Assembly: GCF_950295315.1 (NCBI RefSeq)
Contig: NC_080181.1
Location: forward strand, 248,001-312,000
DNA: 64,000 nucleotides
Source: Erinaceus europaeus
Taxonomy: Eukaryota; Chordata; Mammalia; Eulipotyphla; Erinaceidae
Direction of reading: 5' to 3'
A program made the position numbers and the translations under genes. Of this stretch, positions 1 through 7,636 are shown one piece after another (position 1 is the first letter of the stretch; each line of letters starts with the position of its first letter). A model generated the notes under the pieces. That model did no database searches. It saw nothing but the letters and a program-made list of their open reading frames with translations, and was not told the origin of the DNA.

Positions 1-444
1 GCAATTGCCTTAGCCGGACCCAAAGGGTAGGTGTAAGGGGCCGGGTTCATCCACTATTGTTTGGTTCAACACACTTCCCATCTATGTGGAAACACAGCCC
101 TTTCTGGGTAGTTTCTGGGCTTGTAATCTGCTGCCCTGAGCAGTGGACTGAGAGCCTGGAGGCTGAGTAGGCAGCCAAACGTGACTGGACAGGCTCAAGC
201 CCCTGAATTCTGAGGGGTGCCCCAGCTTCCCCCATTGGCAGTGTTTGGATCATAGTGAGGCATGGCATTGATTCGGAACTCAGGAGAGTGAGACATGAGA
301 GTCCCTTTGCATATGCATTCTTGCTTAGCCACAATCTGGGCTAGCTGGCTTGCCCTGACCAGATAGGTTCTCTGTACATAAGTTGCAGGAGAGGCTGGCT
401 CCCTTGCCACCCATGCTCTGAGACTACTACAGGTGATCTCTGAG
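1..444. other. Unrecognised spacer at the unit start
   Basis: Moderate-GC DNA with no motif or gene I recognise. Short open frames exist on the minus strand (for example 47-334) and recur in every unit, but they have no recognisable domain and no support beyond copy identity. The same segment opens each of the nine units with only a few base changes, for example 'gggtagttt' here against 'gggtacttt' elsewhere near position 113. Confidence 0.6.
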
Positions 445-500
445 CACACACAGACACACACAAACAGACAGACACACACACACACACACACACACACACA
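445..500 (+). repeat. CA microsatellite
   Basis: An imperfect CA tract (CA with CAGA and CAAACAGA interruptions) ends in a pure AC run of 29 bases at 472-500. The pure run varies between units: 8274-8294 (21), 16080-16100 (21), 23873-23893 (21), 31673-31703 (31), 39489-39513 (25), 47289-47309 (21), 55106-55136 (31) and 62916-62936 (21). The lead-in also varies: units 5 and 6 lack one CA-rich block before the CAAACAGACAG part. These length classes are useful for following unit ancestry. Confidence 0.95.
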
Positions 501-762
501 TTACTGTCAGGTTGGTAGTAGAGCCTATGGTGAAGGCTGGGGCTGTCTGGGGTCTGTGGGCATGAGAGCTGCTGCCTTACAATCTCTACAAGCCAGGTTT
601 GAACCTGTCATCAATGAACACAGTGTAGGAGGTTTTTGAATTCTGGTCTCTTTCCAACTCATCTATTTCTCTTCTCGCCTTCTCTATCTCTAACTCTCAC
701 ATGCTCTCACACACTCTGTCTTCACTCATTAATATTTTACTTATATTCTTATTTTACTGACA

Positions 763-910
763 GGCCCAGATAGACAAAGAGAGTTACCAGAGCACTGCTG
801 AGCTCTGGCTTGTTGTGTTGGCGATTTCACCTAGGCTACTGGAGCCTCAGTTTGTAAGTCTTTCTGACACAAGCCATATTCTGTCTCCTCATTTCCATGC
901 CAGTATCACT
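763..910 (+). mobile_element. Diverged SINE-like segment in module A1
   Basis: The segment 'accagagcactgctgagc' and the following 'ggagcctcag' and 'gtaagtctttctgac' resemble, in order, a SINE that I remember as common in hedgehog genomic sequence. The match is imperfect and there are no clear target-site duplications, so the insertion is old and predates the triplication of the module. Equivalent segments lie near 1750-1895 and 2749-2894, and at matching places in every unit. The family assignment rests on memory. Confidence 0.5.
764..853 (+). other. Exon-like cassette (A1), 90 nt
   Basis: A 90-base stretch sits between an acceptor-like pyrimidine/T-rich run ending 'actgacag' and a donor-like 'gtaagt'. 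The corresponding cassettes in A2 (1751-1841) and A3 (2750-2840) are 91 bases with the same edges, so both splice-like signals survived while much of the surrounding sequence diverged. This is only a signal pattern; no transcript evidence is available here. It may simply reflect the ancestral SINE sequence. Confidence 0.3.
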
Positions 911-1512
911 CAGAGTTTATAATAAAGATATACATACATGTATATATGTACATATAGATTTATATATCTGTCATTTTTAGAATGTTCGACCTATGTATTT
1001 GACCTTCTTTCAGAATTACCACATTTATAACAGCCTAGTTTTTCTGAAATAATTGGCCATATAGTTGGAGCAGGATTCAATACAATTATAAATAATAGAA
1101 CCTTCCAGTAGCATTTCTAATCGTGTTTCTATTAGCATCCTTATTGTAATTATCATGGCCCAGATCTTCCCTCCTTTTTCTAGTGTAAGCTTCAATACGT
1201 ATGTGTTTGTTTTCTTTCTCCGGAAATCTTAATGTCCCTGGACCCTGAAGTGTTAGGGAATTTTTGAAGCAGCCCTCTGTTTCTCAGCAGATGGTTTCTA
1301 TGTTTCTGCTGTCATCAGGTCTTCTTGTGGTTTTTGTCTTTATTTATTTTTATTGTTTCAAGTCCTCCTAGATCATCCCCATTTATTTGCATATTTATTT
1401 ATTTAGTCAGGTATCACATGTGGCATCATTTCTTCTGCTTGAGAGATTTTCTCTTATAACTGAAGGGAACTTTTGATGCACAATACATTTCCTGGGGCAA
1501 ATACTACACACA

Positions 1513-2513
1513 TATGGTGAAGGCTTGGGTTGTCTGGGGTCTGTGGGCATTAGAGCTGCTGCGTGACAATCTCTACAACCCAGGTTTGAACCTGTCATGA
1601 ATGAACACAGCCTAGGGGGTTTTTGACTTCTGGTCTATTTCCAACTCTTCTATTTCTCTTCTCGCCATCTCTGTCTCTGACTCTCACAGGCTCTCTCTCA
1701 CTCTGTCTGAACTCAGGAATATTTTACTTATATCCTTATTTTATTGACAGGCCCAGATATACAAAGAGAGTGGCCAGAGCACTGCTGAGCTCTGGCTGGT
1801 TTTGTTTGTGATTTCACCTAGGCTACTGGAGCCTCTGATTGGTAAGTCTCTCTGACTTAAGCCATATTCTGTCTCCTCATATCCATGGCAGTATCTCTCA
1901 GACTTTATAATAAAGATATACATCCATATACATATATAAATATACATATATATCTCTGTCATTTTTAGAATTGTCAACCTATGTAATTGATCTTAATCAA
2001 AATTCACACATTTACAACAGGTTCCTTTTTCCCTACTAATTGGCCACATAGTTGGAGCAGGATTCAATACAATTATAAATAATAGAACCTTCCAGTAGCA
2101 TTTCTAATAGCATTTCTATCAGCATCCTTATTTTAATTATCATAGTACAGAACTTGCCTCCTTTCTCTAGTGTAAGCTTCAATACATATGAGTTTCTTTT
2201 CATTCTCCCGAAATCTTAATTTCCCTGGACTCTGAAGGGTCTCGGAACTTTTGAAGCAGCCCTTGATTCACAGCAGATGGTTTCTATGTTTCTGCTGTCA
2301 TCAGGTCTTCTTGTGCTTTTTGTTTTTATTTTTCATTTGTTTCAAATCCTCCTAGATAACCCCCATTTACTTGCATATTTATTTATTTATTTATTTATTT
2401 AATTGGTTCTATATTACATGAGGGGTCCATTCTTCTGCTTGATAGATTTTTCTCTTATAATTGAAGGGAAGTTTACACTCACAATACATATCCTGTCGTA
2501 AACACTACACACA
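1513..2513 (+). repeat. Internal ~1 kb module A2
   Basis: Second copy of the internal repeat, with the same order of parts as A1: head with 'ggtttgaacc' at 1583-1592, exon-like cassette 1751-1841, AATAAA at 1909-1914, TA-rich stretch and a TTTA tract near 2380-2401. The cassette's downstream edge is 'attg|gtaagt', the best splice-donor-like match of the three modules. The TTTA tract varies between units and is longest in unit 7. In units 1 and 8 it ends in 'aattggttc', where units 2-7 have 'atttggttc'. Confidence 0.9.
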
Positions 2514-3502
2514 TATGGTGAAGGCTGGGGTTGTCTGGGGTCTGTGGACAGGAGACTGATGCCTTACAATCTCGACAACCCAGGTTTGAACCTGTCATGT
2601 ATGAACACAGAGTGGGAGCTTTTGGACTTCTGGTCTCTTTCCAACTCTTCTATTTCTCTTCTTGCCTTCTCTGTCTCTGACTCTCACAGGCTCTCACTCA
2701 CTCTGTCTGCACTCATTAATATTTTACTTTTATATTATTTGACTGACAGGCCCAGATATACAAAGCGAGTCACCAGGCCCCGGCTGAGCTCTGGATTGTT
2801 TTGTTGGCGATTTCACCTAGGTTTCTGGAGCCTCAGCTTTGTAAGTCTCTCTGGCACAAGCCATACTCTGTCTCCTCATAGCCATGCCAGTATCCCTCAT
2901 AGTTGATAATAAAGATACACATACATATATGTACATATACATATATATATATATCAGACATTTTTAGAATTGTTGACCTTTTTATTTGATCTGAATGCAG
3001 AATTACCGCATTTATAATAGCCTCCTTATTCATAAATAATTGGTCACATAGTTGGAGCAGGATTCACTACAATTATAAATTATAAACTTTCCAGGAGCAT
3101 TTCCAATAGCCTTTCTATCAGTATCCTTATTGTAATTATCATAGCACAGAACTTGCCTCCATTTTCTAGTGTAAGCTTCAAATCGTATGCGTTTCTTTTC
3201 ATTCTCAGAATTCGTAATTTGCCTGGACCCTGTGTGTCAGGGAATTTTTGAAGCAGCCCTCTATTTCTCAGCAGACGTTTTCTATATTTCTGCTGTCATC
3301 AGGTCTTCCTGTGGTGTTTGTTTTTATTTTTTATTTTTTTCAAATCCTCTTAGATCATTCCCATTTATTTGCATATTTATTTATTTATTTATTTTGTCCG
3401 ATATCACATGAGGGGTCATTTCTTCTGCCTGATAGATTTTCTCTTATAATTGAAGGGAACTTTTGACACACAATACATTTCCTTTTGCAGATACTACACA
3501 CT
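2514..3502 (+). repeat. Internal ~1 kb module A3
   Basis: Third copy of the internal repeat. It has the head with 'ggtttgaacc' at 2583-2592, an exon-like cassette 2750-2840, AATAAA at 2908-2913, a TA tract near 2940-2955 that varies strongly between units, and a TTTA tract near 3378-3402. Its end is set where similarity to A1 and A2 stops, after 'atactacacac'. Base 3280 lies in 'cagacg', a class shared with units 6 and 8; units 2-5 and 7 have 'cagaca'. Confidence 0.88.
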
Positions 3503-3735
3503 ACTACAACTGCTACTGCACTGTTTTTGACAGTGACATCCAATGCACAATGGATTAGTATTGCATGGCGCTAGAGAATGTTCACTATTTAACCTACAAT
3601 GTTTTTAACCTCACAAATATTTATTCTGTTCTTTCTTGGGGGATGAATGGTTTACAGTCAACAGTTCCATATAATAGTGGGCACGGGGGGGTAATTTTTC
3701 CCACTACCCCTGTATTTCTGTACATCCTTTGTAAC
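3503..3735. other. Unrecognised spacer after the A modules
   Basis: No gene or known repeat recognised. It starts with a 'ctactacaactgctactgc' stretch that could be a degraded SINE tail and then runs through AT-rich single-copy-like DNA with a run of seven Gs near 3685. A diagnostic site near 3568 reads 'gcgctagag' in units 1, 6 and 8, 'gcgcaagag' in units 2-5 and 'ggctctagag' in unit 7. Confidence 0.5.
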
Positions 3736-3935
3736 TTTCTTATTGAGGAGAAGCAAACAGTCATAAATTGAGAGAGCAGGGCCCAAGCAGGAAGAGAGAC
3801 AGAGAGACTTCTGCAGCTCTGATTTGTCACTAGCCCAGCTTTACCCTAGCTGGGTAAGTGTGACCAGGGGCTCAAAACAGGGTCCTGGGATTCCACATAG
3901 TTCCCTGGCAGCTCCACCAGCTGTTCCTCCAACCC
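3736..3935 (-). mobile_element. Antisense SINE-like element
   Basis: Read on the plus strand, the order 'gagagacagagagac', 'ctgcagctctg', 'accaggggctcaaaac' and 'agggtcctggga' matches, in reverse, the head-to-tail order of a tRNA-derived SINE I associate with hedgehogs. The tRNA-like head would be at the right and the pyrimidine-rich part at the left, so the element lies on the minus strand. It is diverged and its ends are approximate. The copy is present in all eight complete units, so it was inserted before amplification of the array. Confidence 0.55.
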
Positions 3936-4111
3936 ATGCTCCCTTCGTTGTCCATGTAACTATCGATCTGCTCTAGGCATTTCTCACCTTCATATGCCAG
4001 ACACTTAACACTTCTCCCTTCCACCCATGAAACTTTGACCTTTTGCTAGGGTGCAAAACAGCAACTCCAATCCAAGTTATTTTTGGGACAAGTGTGTACG
4101 TCTCTGTGGGA

Positions 4112-4113
<2 letters not shown>

Positions 4114-4153
<40 letters not shown>
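4114..4153 (+). repeat. TG microsatellite
   Basis: Pure GT run of 40 bases, followed by the imperfect 'aagtgtgcataagtgtg'. It varies in length between units: 32 bases in unit 3 (19716-19747) and 50 in unit 6 (43127-43176). It lies on the opposite phase to the CA tract at 445-500, so the two form an inverted pair within each unit. Confidence 0.95.
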
Positions 4154-4155
<2 letters not shown>

Positions 4156-4433
4156 GTGTGCATAAGTGTGTTTCAGTTAAGATTACCGCTGTTGTTTCTT
4201 TATTCCTGACACAGGGACTTAGGAACTGGGTTGTGTTATGACAAAGGAAGTTTCCACTGCACAAGTGGTTTTTCAAGTATGAATTGGCACATTGGATTGT
4301 GGACTCTGTTGTGCATTCTCCCAGGTGGTCCTCAGATGGGTTCTTTCCTTTGCTATTCCCATGCTGTGTGTAATTTTCTGGGTAGACTCAAAGAGGAGTG
4401 GCATGGGGAGCTCAGCTGCATTCTGCTGTATGT

Positions 4434-4449
4434 CCACAAGGTGGCGGCA
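4434..4449 (+). promoter_or_regulatory. CTCF-like motif 1
   Basis: The 16 bases 'ccacaaggtggcggca' match the core of the vertebrate CTCF consensus (CCA-N-NAG-G/A-GGC-G/A-GC pattern) on the plus strand. The motif sits in a duplicated element: 'ctcagctgcattctgctg' precedes it at 4411 and precedes motif 2 at 4658. It contains a CpG, so binding could be methylation-sensitive. The motif is unchanged in all eight complete units. Binding itself is inferred. Confidence 0.6.
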
Positions 4450-4680
4450 AAGACCATAGTTGAGTGTAGTGATTCTGTGGAATGAGGAGAACTCTAGGAA
4501 TTGTGGCCCGTGGACAGCAGGGTTGAAATTGACGTAGAGTGCCCTAGACATCTGTTCTTTCCTGTGGGGTGGGGGGATCCCCCATTTGGCTTTGCAAGTG
4601 GAAGGGGTTTCTCTCTTTGCCTGGGATGACTCTACTGGGAGCTTGTGAATCCCTGTGCTCAGCTGCATTCTGCTGGGTGT

Positions 4681-4696
4681 CCACAAGAGGGCAGCA
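4681..4696 (+). promoter_or_regulatory. CTCF-like motif 2
   Basis: The 16 bases 'ccacaagagggcagca' are a strong match to the CTCF core, in the same orientation as motif 1 and 247 bp downstream. Both copies share the upstream 'ctcagctgcattctgctg', so the pair arose by duplication of an element of about 40 bp. The pair lies about 240 bp upstream of the CCAAT/GC-box array, a position suited to insulating or looping the promoter. The core is identical in every complete unit, though unit 7 has lost one G just before it. Confidence 0.65.
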
Positions 4697-4918
4697 CCAG
4701 GGCGGGACTAAGGCTCCATGGGGCAAGTGCCCTGAGGCACTGGGCTAGGAGAGTGGCGACAGTGTTTCTGGGTGTGCCCCAAGAGCATGGCCAGCCTAGC
4801 GCAGGCAGGCAGTGTCCTAAGGACGGGCCCAGACAGGAGCTGTGGGGGTCGTGTTTGCAGAAACAGGGCCTTCAGAGGATGGCAGAAAGTCCCCGGGGGC
4901 GGGCCTCAGAGCCCGTGC

Positions 4919-5608
4919 CCAATGAGCCTGAGGGGAGGGCCCAGTGGGTATTCATAGAGACAGCTGGCCAATCAGAGAGGAGGAACGTCACCCTCAGGGG
5001 CGTGAAGCAAGAGCTGGCCAATGAGAACAGAGGAGGAGTTGCGTGGGCGGGCCTCAGAGAGCAGCCCACCAATGAGAGCCTGGGTGCTGGCTCTGGGTGG
5101 GCGTACCCCTGGAGGTCAGCCAATCAGGGTCCAGCGGAAGTGCCTGGGGGGCGGGCCCTCGGGAGGCTGTCCAATGAGCGCCTGGAGCGGGCCTCATGGG
5201 CGGAGCCCAGGAGGCTGGCCAATCATGGGGCAAGGGCGGTGACCTTCCTGGGCGTGCCTTAGGAACTGGCCTATCAGAGGGCGCCCCTCAGACAGCAGCC
5301 CGCCAATGGGAGCCAAGAGAAGGCTGGCTGGGGGCGTGTCCCTGGGACACCAGGCCAATCAGAGTCGAGCGGAAGTGGCTGGTGGGCGGGCCTTCCGGAG
5401 GCTGCCCAATCAGCGTGCTGCAGGGCCGTGTGGGCGGTGCTCAAGGCCGCTGGCCAATCACTGACTAGGGGCCCGGACCCTCCTGGGCGTGTCCAAGCAC
5501 ACTGGCCAATGAGATTGCTGGTGGGGTTCTGGGCGTGGCCTAGGCCTCTGTCCTATCAGAGCCTGGCTGGCGCCCTGTGGGCGGGCCTTCTGAAGGAATC
5601 CCGCCAAT
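4919..5608 (+). promoter_or_regulatory. Phased CCAAT/GC-box array (15 boxes)
   Basis: Thirteen perfect CCAAT boxes, all on the plus strand, start at 4919, 4968, 5018, 5069, 5120, 5171, 5219, 5303, 5355, 5406, 5454, 5506 and 5604. Two CCTAT variants at 5270 and 5552 fill the gaps. Intervals are 49, 50, 51, 51, 51, 48, 51, 33, 52, 51, 48, 52, 46 and 52 bp. Most boxes continue as CCAATCAG, CCAATGAG or CCAATGGG, the form bound by the trimer NF-Y. Nearly every interval holds a GC box or CACCC-like site (GGGCGGG, GGGCGTG, GGGCGGTG) expected to bind SP/KLF factors. The array is therefore an internal minisatellite with a period of about 50 bp, close to five helical turns, so boxes would lie on one face of the DNA. 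No indels separate the eight copies across this segment. Confidence 0.85.
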
Positions 5609-5626
5609 GGGAGCTCAGAGCTGGCC

Positions 5627-5634
5627 TTAAAAGG
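5627..5634 (+). promoter_or_regulatory. TATA-like box
   Basis: 'ttaaaagg' lies 23 bp after the start of the last CCAAT box and is followed by one more GC/CACCC-like site. It would place a transcription start near 5657-5670, giving plus-strand transcription. All CCAAT boxes are in the plus orientation and upstream, which agrees with this direction. The element is present in every complete unit. It is a weak TATA match, and a dispersed CCAAT/GC-type start is also possible. Confidence 0.45.
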
Positions 5635-5744
5635 CTGGGCGTGCTTCCAGGAAATGCGAAGCAGGGTTCAGCCCAGGGCCCTGCCTTGCAGAAGCTGTCC
5701 AGTGCGCATGTGTATAACTCCGTTTGTGCCTGTGCCTCTGTGGA

Positions 5745-5746
<2 letters not shown>

Positions 5747-5775
<29 letters not shown>

Positions 5776-5800
5776 CTGAGGGAGGGAGAGAGAGAGAGAA
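5747..5800 (+). repeat. TG tract followed by GA-rich tract
   Basis: A pure TG run at 5747-5775 is followed by 'ctgagggaggg' and a GA run. The TG length differs between units and is shortest in unit 6 and longest in units 5 and 7. It lies about 100 bp downstream of the predicted start, so it would be in the 5' part of any transcript. Alternating TG can adopt Z-DNA and GA runs can form triplexes, so it might also affect chromatin locally. Confidence 0.9.
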
Positions 5801-5904
5801 CAACAGAATCACTGTGGCACAGGTGATTTTGTGCAAAACACTTGGCACATTCTGATTTACAGCTCAATATTGACACCAGGGCAGCTCTCCTTGGCCCTTG
5901 GTCA

Positions 5905-5922
5905 CTTTTCTTCTTTTCAGAT
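5905..5922 (+). other. Splice-acceptor-like site
   Basis: A long pyrimidine run ending 'cttcttttcag' at 5920, followed by 'atgtaaag', is the best acceptor-like sequence downstream of the promoter. A moderate donor-like 'ag|gtgatt' lies at 5822/5823, so a 98-base intron is conceivable. This is sequence pattern only. Confidence 0.3.
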
Positions 5923-6221
5923 GTAAAGACACTGAAGAGGGAGAGGTTTTTGCCCTGAGGCTTGCACTGGGAACTAGCAGCTGCCCTGTTTGTGTTGCCA
6001 GACTAGGAAACCTGTGGTGCCTGTCCATGTGGAGAGTCTCCTGGATGACTTCCTTCTCGAGCCTTTTTCGCTCGGTCCCGTTGGACCTGCATATAGCTAA
6101 TGATTTGGAGATTTTATTCCTTTGGACAATTCTTTTCCTGATGCAAAGTTTCTCTCCAGGTTTTAGCAACCAATTGTGTGAATGTCACATCGAATCCATT
6201 GTAGAAAATGACTACATCAGT

Positions 6222-6282
6222 GTCTCTCTCTCTCTTTCTCTCTCTCTCTCTATCTCTCTCTCTCTATATATATATATGTATG
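6222..6282 (+). repeat. TC/TA microsatellite
   Basis: A TC tract with 'tttc' and 'tatc' interruptions runs into a TA tract and 'tgtatgt'. The split between TC and TA lengths varies between units: units 2 and 8 share a shorter TC and longer TA arrangement, and units 3, 4 and 5 share the opposite. Confidence 0.9.
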
Positions 6283-7591
6283 TAACATGTAGAGGTCTGA
6301 AAATATTTTTTAGCTAGAGACCTGCACAGCTCTGGATTAGGGTAGCAATGTGGATACACCTGGCCCTTCTGAGCCACAGTCATGAGAGACATCTCACAGA
6401 GCCATATCGTATATCACTCTACAAATCTCTCTCAGCACAAACTACCACTGCCAAATCATCTACTTCCCTCTTGCTCCTTTTGTCCACCGAGTCTTATCCC
6501 AAAACTGTAAATCAAAGAAGAAATAGACATAGTGCAGTTCCCTGCACACAGGACAGGCTGAGGCTGGACCAGGGAGATGCAATACGCCAGCCTGCATCTT
6601 GACTGGAGGATCACTATGCTTACTTCGAATTTGGAGAGGCGAGGGCAGTTTTGGAGAGTGGGCTGCCGGCCAAGGGTTGCTTCTCAGAGTGGCTAAGACC
6701 TAGATGTTCTAAGTGTTACCTTTCCTCACAAACATAAAATAGCAATGCCACTTGTAAGAAGTATGCATGGGCATGGAGGGTTTGTCTTCAGTGCTCTGGC
6801 ACTGATCAACACAGGGCCAGAATTTCAGTCCTTGTCTGTCTCTGTCATTCTGTCTCTCTGACTGTCTCTACGTGCCTTCTTCACTGGGCCCTTACTGGAA
6901 GTCAGTGCATGCATCGTGAACTCAACCTTCCTGGTGTTGAAATTTTCCTTTCTTTGCCCTTTGGATTATTTAGTCTCCTGCACATGGTGTAGTACAGAGG
7001 GGAACTGCGGAGACAGCGTTGCTGCTGCAGGTTCCAGGCATATGTCCATCTCCAGCTGCAGCTGTCCAGGCCCTCTGTGCTTGACTGCCATTCTCCAGGG
7101 CCCTGAGGCTGACACTCAGCCTCAATGCAGCCCTCCTCACCTTCCTGCACAGCATCCTTGTCCTTATTCCATGAGAGCCCCGGTCAAGGGAAGTGAAACT
7201 CGATCCCCCTGGCACACACACTGTGCTTTCCCTCTATTAAGCCAAATGGAAAGGATCTGTGGTACTGATGGCCACACCAGTGTCCAGATTTCCCATGCAA
7301 AACGGAAGCTTCCAGTGTTCAGAAAGAGGGTGTTTTGATGGCTGTGAAATGTCTTTTCCAAGTGCCTCATGGTGTTTCAAATCCCTTTGAAACCTGAAGT
7401 TCTTTCTTGTATCTAGGGAATATTTTCACCACTGGCCAGAAGGGCCGCCCAACTAGGAGCACAGCTATCCAGGGGTCAGGAGGTCTTCCAGCCTGCTAGC
7501 TCCTGGAGGGATTCCTGAGTATGTCCTCAGGGCCCAAGTGTAAAAGGTGTTTCCAATTGCCTTGATTAGCAGCAGCCAGGCCCTCAGGTGA
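6283..7591. other. Unrecognised 3' part of the unit
   Basis: Mostly moderate-GC DNA without a recognised gene. It holds pyrimidine-rich 'ctgtctctgtcattctgtctc'-type stretches near 6835-6870 that could be SINE debris, and a small palindrome of two adjacent CAGCTG E-boxes at 7053-7064. Short open frames on both strands are shared by all units but have no domain or codon pattern I recognise. Confidence 0.5.
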
Positions 7592-7636
7592 GGGGCGGGG
7601 CTGTGATCTTGACTGGAAGCCCCTAATTTGGCCAAT
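7592..7636 (+). promoter_or_regulatory. Isolated GC box and CCAAT pair
   Basis: 'ggggcggggc' at 7592-7601 is followed by a CCAAT box at 7632-7636 in the same orientation as the main array. A pyrimidine run ending 'gtccatag' (acceptor-like, 7668) follows shortly after. It repeats the SP plus NF-Y pairing of the main array in a single copy about 2 kb downstream, so it could be a second weak start or a chance pair. Present in all complete units. Confidence 0.35.

Larger units (their letters stand above)
526..1512 (+). repeat. Internal ~1 kb module A1
   Basis: First of three diverged direct repeats inside the unit. It begins at 'tatggtgaagg' and runs to the next occurrence at 1513. In order it holds: a GC-moderate head with a B-box-like 'ggtttgaacc' at 596-605; a pyrimidine-rich stretch; an exon-like cassette 764-853 bounded by 'actgacag' and 'gtaagt'; AATAAA at 921-926; a TA-rich stretch; 'ggagcaggattca'; and a TTTA tract followed by 'ttctgcttga'. 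The head and the cassette resemble tRNA-derived SINE segments. Modules A1, A2 and A3 can be aligned along their whole length by eye. Confidence 0.9.

Noticed and set aside
445..500. CRISPR-like regular repeat
   Set aside because: It is a simple CA microsatellite without spacers.
596..605. tRNA gene suggested by B-box-like 'ggtttgaacc'
   Set aside because: No full cloverleaf or A box at the right distance could be folded by eye. It fits a tRNA-derived SINE head better.
4273..4686. Minus-strand open frame of 137 codons spanning both CTCF-like motifs
   Set aside because: No domain recognised; it is antisense to regulatory motifs and changes to 150 codons in unit 7 through a one-base deletion, with no sign of coding constraint.
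4645..5262. Plus-strand open frame of 205 codons recurring in units (230 codons at 51396-52088)
   Set aside because: It overlaps the CCAAT/GC-box minisatellite, its residues follow the DNA repeat, there is no recognisable domain, and near-identity of units explains its recurrence. Not called as a gene.
4919..5634. Intact endogenous retrovirus LTR
   Set aside because: The box architecture resembles LTR12-type enhancers, but I see no TG...CA ends, primer-binding site or internal retroviral genes nearby. Kept only as an alternative origin.
5898..6317. Plus-strand open frame of 139 codons after the acceptor-like site
   Set aside because: It ends in a TC/TA microsatellite translated as Ser-Leu and Tyr-Ile repeats that vary by unit. 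No family recognised.
6916..7338. Plus-strand open frame of 140 codons in the unit's 3' part
   Set aside because: A one-base deletion in units 4 and 5 changes its start and there is no domain. Possible exon sequence but no support for translation.
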